NCBI GenBank assembly: GCA_030146605.1
Contig: JASLBO010000478.1
Location: forward strand, 1-7,145
Direction of reading: 5' to 3'
Source of the DNA: Sphingomonas sp.
Lineage (GTDB): Bacteria > Pseudomonadota > Alphaproteobacteria > Sphingomonadales > Sphingomonadaceae
DNA length: 7,145 nt
In this document: positions 6,669 to 7,145 of the stretch, piece by piece
Layout: each line of letters starts with the position of its first letter
How positions within the stretch are numbered: the stretch's first letter is position 1
The notes under the pieces: model-generated
Seen by the model: only the letters and a program-made list of their open reading frames with translations
Told to the model about the DNA's origin: nothing
Databases searched by the model: none
Made by a program: the position numbers and the translations under genes

Positions 6669-7145
6669 ATGACGGGGATCCCCTTTGCCGCGGCCGTGCC
6701 GGCGCTGATCGCAATCGGACGGAGGCTCGACGCGCGCGGCTGGGCGCCGGCGACGTCGGGCAATTACTCGGCACGGCTCGACGACGGCAGTTTCGGGGTT
6801 ACCGTGTCGGGCACCCACAAAGGGCGCTTGAACCCGGAGGGCATCATGCGGGTTGATGCGGCAGGGCGGGGACTGACCCCGGGCACGCCCTCGGCCGAGA
6901 CCGCGCTGCACCTTGCGATCTATCGGATGTTTCCCGAGGCGGGGACAGTCTTGCACGGCCATTCGCCGCAGGCGGTAGGTCTCAGCCGCGCTGTGAGCGA
7001 CGCGCGCGAATGGGTGTTCCGCGGGCACGAGATGCTCAAGGCGTTTCCCCGGGTGGCGACGCATGCAGGCGAGATACGGCTGCCGATCGTCGAGAACAGC
7101 CAGGATATGGCGGAGATCGAGGCGGCGGTGCGCCCCGCGCTGACG
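6669..7145 (+). CDS. mtnB: Methylthioribulose-1-phosphate dehydratase, 5' part (truncated by window end)
   Basis: MtnB dehydrates 5-methylthioribulose-1-phosphate in the methionine salvage pathway; it is a zinc enzyme of the class II aldolase fold. The first 159 residues are present, out of roughly 200 in the family. Visible features are GWAPATSGNYSARL (24-37), VTVSGTHKG (44-52), TPSAETALH (73-81), the zinc-ligand pair His97/His99 in LHGHSP, and Glu121 in RGHEMLKAF. Glu121 is 24 residues after the first zinc His, the same spacing as the catalytic Glu in human APIP/MtnB. The third zinc His would lie beyond the window. The ATG is the first start after an in-frame TAG at 6657-6659. Only a weak GGGCGG precedes it, so translation may be poorly initiated, leaderless or dependent on an upstream transcript. 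The gap to the L,D-transpeptidase gene is 58 bp with no evident terminator. Confidence 0.88.
   Translation, partial: MTGIPFAAAVPALIAIGRRLDARGWAPATSGNYSARLDDGSFGVTVSGTHKGRLNPEGIMRVDAAGRGLTPGTPSAETALHLAIYRMFPEAGTVLHGHSPQAVGLSRAVSDAREWVFRGHEMLKAFPRVATHAGEIRLPIVENSQDMAEIEAAVRPALT

Noticed and set aside
6261..7064. Minus-strand open frame of 267 codons opposite the L,D-transpeptidase and mtnB
   Set aside because: It spans two clear plus-strand genes with intact catalytic motifs, and its translation is low-complexity Arg/Pro/His-rich.
1..7145. CRISPR array, transposon, prophage, toxin-antitoxin or tRNA gene
   Set aside because: I saw no regularly spaced repeats, transposase or integrase motifs, or tRNA-like cloverleaf; gene-free gaps are all under 250 bp.

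Overview
The window reads as ordinary chromosome from a high-GC alphaproteobacterium, most likely a sphingomonad. This is an inference from overall base composition, protein flavour, GTG/ATG start use with GGAGG-type ribosome sites, and a perfect CtrA-type box (TTAA-N7-TTAA) ahead of an envelope gene. I see no mobile elements, tRNA or rRNA genes, CRISPR arrays or obvious foreign islands. Coding density is high and all the full-length genes look intact.

Left part (1-2631): the last codons of a plus-strand gene, probably a response-regulator receiver domain, end at position 80. It meets tail to tail a minus-strand pair, pncC (CinA C-terminal family, NMN amidohydrolase) followed by nadE (glutamine-dependent NAD+ synthetase). 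The two stop codons at 77-80 share the palindrome CTAG. pncC and nadE are joined by a TGATG stop/start overlap, so they form a translationally coupled NAD salvage unit: PncC turns NMN into nicotinic acid mononucleotide, NadD (not in this window) would adenylate it, and NadE amidates the product to NAD+.

Middle part (2739-5637), still minus strand: a secreted or periplasmic GH84 beta-N-acetylglucosaminidase (O-GlcNAcase-like) with all recognisable active-site residues. Upstream of it lies a putative Tat-exported lipoprotein with an L,D-transpeptidase domain of the YkuD_2 type. The 232-bp gap between these two genes holds inverted repeats, a candidate terminator and presumably the GH84 promoter.

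Right part (5638-7145): a 247-bp divergent intergenic region carries the CtrA-type box, a GANTC methylation site and a 9-bp inverted repeat. A second, unrelated L,D-transpeptidase (classic YkuD family, signal peptide) is transcribed to the right. After 58 bp the 5' end of mtnB (methylthioribulose-1-phosphate dehydratase, methionine salvage) begins and runs off the window.

Overall there are two themes: nucleotide and sulfur-metabolite salvage (pncC, nadE, mtnB), and cell-envelope or glycan remodelling (GH84 and two L,D-transpeptidases). I did not find a convincing new multi-gene system. The most interesting points are the CtrA-like control region between the two divergent L,D-transpeptidases and the coupled pncC-nadE pair.
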